A stretch of DNA of 15,248 nucleotides. It comes from Flavobacteriia bacterium. GTDB taxonomy: Bacteria > Bacteroidota > Bacteroidia > Flavobacteriales > Flavobacteriaceae. The notes beneath the pieces are model-generated. The model saw nothing but the letters and a program-made list of their open reading frames with translations. It was not told the DNA's origin and did not search any database. This document shows positions 15,103 through 15,248 of the stretch, piece after piece. Position 1 is the first letter of the stretch. Every line of letters starts with the position of its first letter. The DNA lies in assembly GCA_003973375.1 (NCBI GenBank), contig QNYL01000086.1, forward strand, positions 1 through 15,248. Reading direction: 5' to 3'. Both the position numbers and the translations under genes were made by a program.

Positions 15103-15248
15103 ATGAAAAATAAAAAGATCGCAATTATCGGACTCGGATATGTAGGTTTACCTTTAGCTGTTGCTTTTGCTGAAAAGTACACGGTAATAGGATTTGATAT
15201 TAATGAACAAAGAGTAAAAGAGTTAGAACAAGGAAAAGATGCTACTTT
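15103..15248 (+). CDS. Nucleotide-sugar dehydrogenase, N-terminal part (cut by window end)
   Basis: Only the first 48 codons are present. The sequence KIAIIGLGYVGLPLAVAFAE, followed by TVIGFDINEQRVKELEQGKDAT, is the NAD-binding Rossmann start of the UDP-glucose/GDP-mannose dehydrogenase family; the GLGYVGLPLA form, the FDIN strand end and the QGKD(A/S)T stretch look most like the TviB/WbpA-type UDP-N-acetylhexosamine 6-dehydrogenases. These oxidise the C6 alcohol of a nucleotide sugar to the uronic acid. It starts 17 nt after the sugar transferase stop and continues the same operon. The exact substrate cannot be set from this fragment. Confidence 0.88.
   Translation, partial: MKNKKIAIIGLGYVGLPLAVAFAEKYTVIGFDINEQRVKELEQGKDAT

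Noticed and set aside
1..15248. CRISPR array, tRNA or rRNA genes, insertion sequences, toxin-antitoxin or other defence genes
   Set aside because: I looked for spaced direct repeats, tRNA-like TTCRANY arms, transposase motifs and small paired genes and saw none that could be supported.

Overview
The window is about 15.2 kb of AT-rich DNA that looks like a chromosome segment from a member of the Bacteroidota, most likely class Flavobacteriia. Several signs point there. SecA is about 1,114 aa, with a large insertion and no zinc-binding tail. AroE is short (252 aa). There is a DUF2795 protein, a DUF349 repeat protein and a DUF368-like membrane protein. Several intergenic regions carry the Bacteroidota promoter pattern TAnnTTTG, twice with a TTG exactly 19 nt upstream.

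Left part, plus strand (1-5693): the C-terminal end of a membrane protein that resembles the DUF368 family (polyprenyl-phosphate translocases); shikimate dehydrogenase aroE, starting 4 nt after it; a 738-aa DUF349 repeat protein with a very acidic N-terminus, followed by a clear terminator; the translation factor ettA (ABC-F ATPase); and, 4 nt later, nudK, a Nudix hydrolase for GDP-mannose-type substrates. A convergent gap (5694-5948) holds a roughly 94-bp imperfect palindrome that may be a dispersed repeat.

Middle part, minus strand (5949-11118), read right to left: a SAM-dependent methyltransferase; a PduO-type cob(I)alamin adenosyltransferase 17 nt after it; a small DUF2795 protein with its own good promoter and terminator; and secA, whose leader contains a perfect 9-bp hairpin.

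Right part, plus strand (11206 to the window end): the start of an exopolysaccharide or capsule operon. It runs from a strong Bacteroidota-type promoter through a Wza-like export lipoprotein, a Wzc-like tyrosine kinase/co-polymerase with an (YG)8 tail, and a small initiating sugar-phosphate transferase, to the truncated start of a nucleotide-sugar dehydrogenase. Together these would supply an activated uronic sugar, load the first sugar phosphate on undecaprenyl phosphate, control chain length and export the polymer.

Most of the window is ordinary core genome. I found no convincing new multi-gene system. The points most worth a second look are the palindromic intergenic element, the tandemly repeated Tyr-Gly tail of the kinase, the secA leader hairpin and the acidic low-complexity extension of the DUF349 protein.
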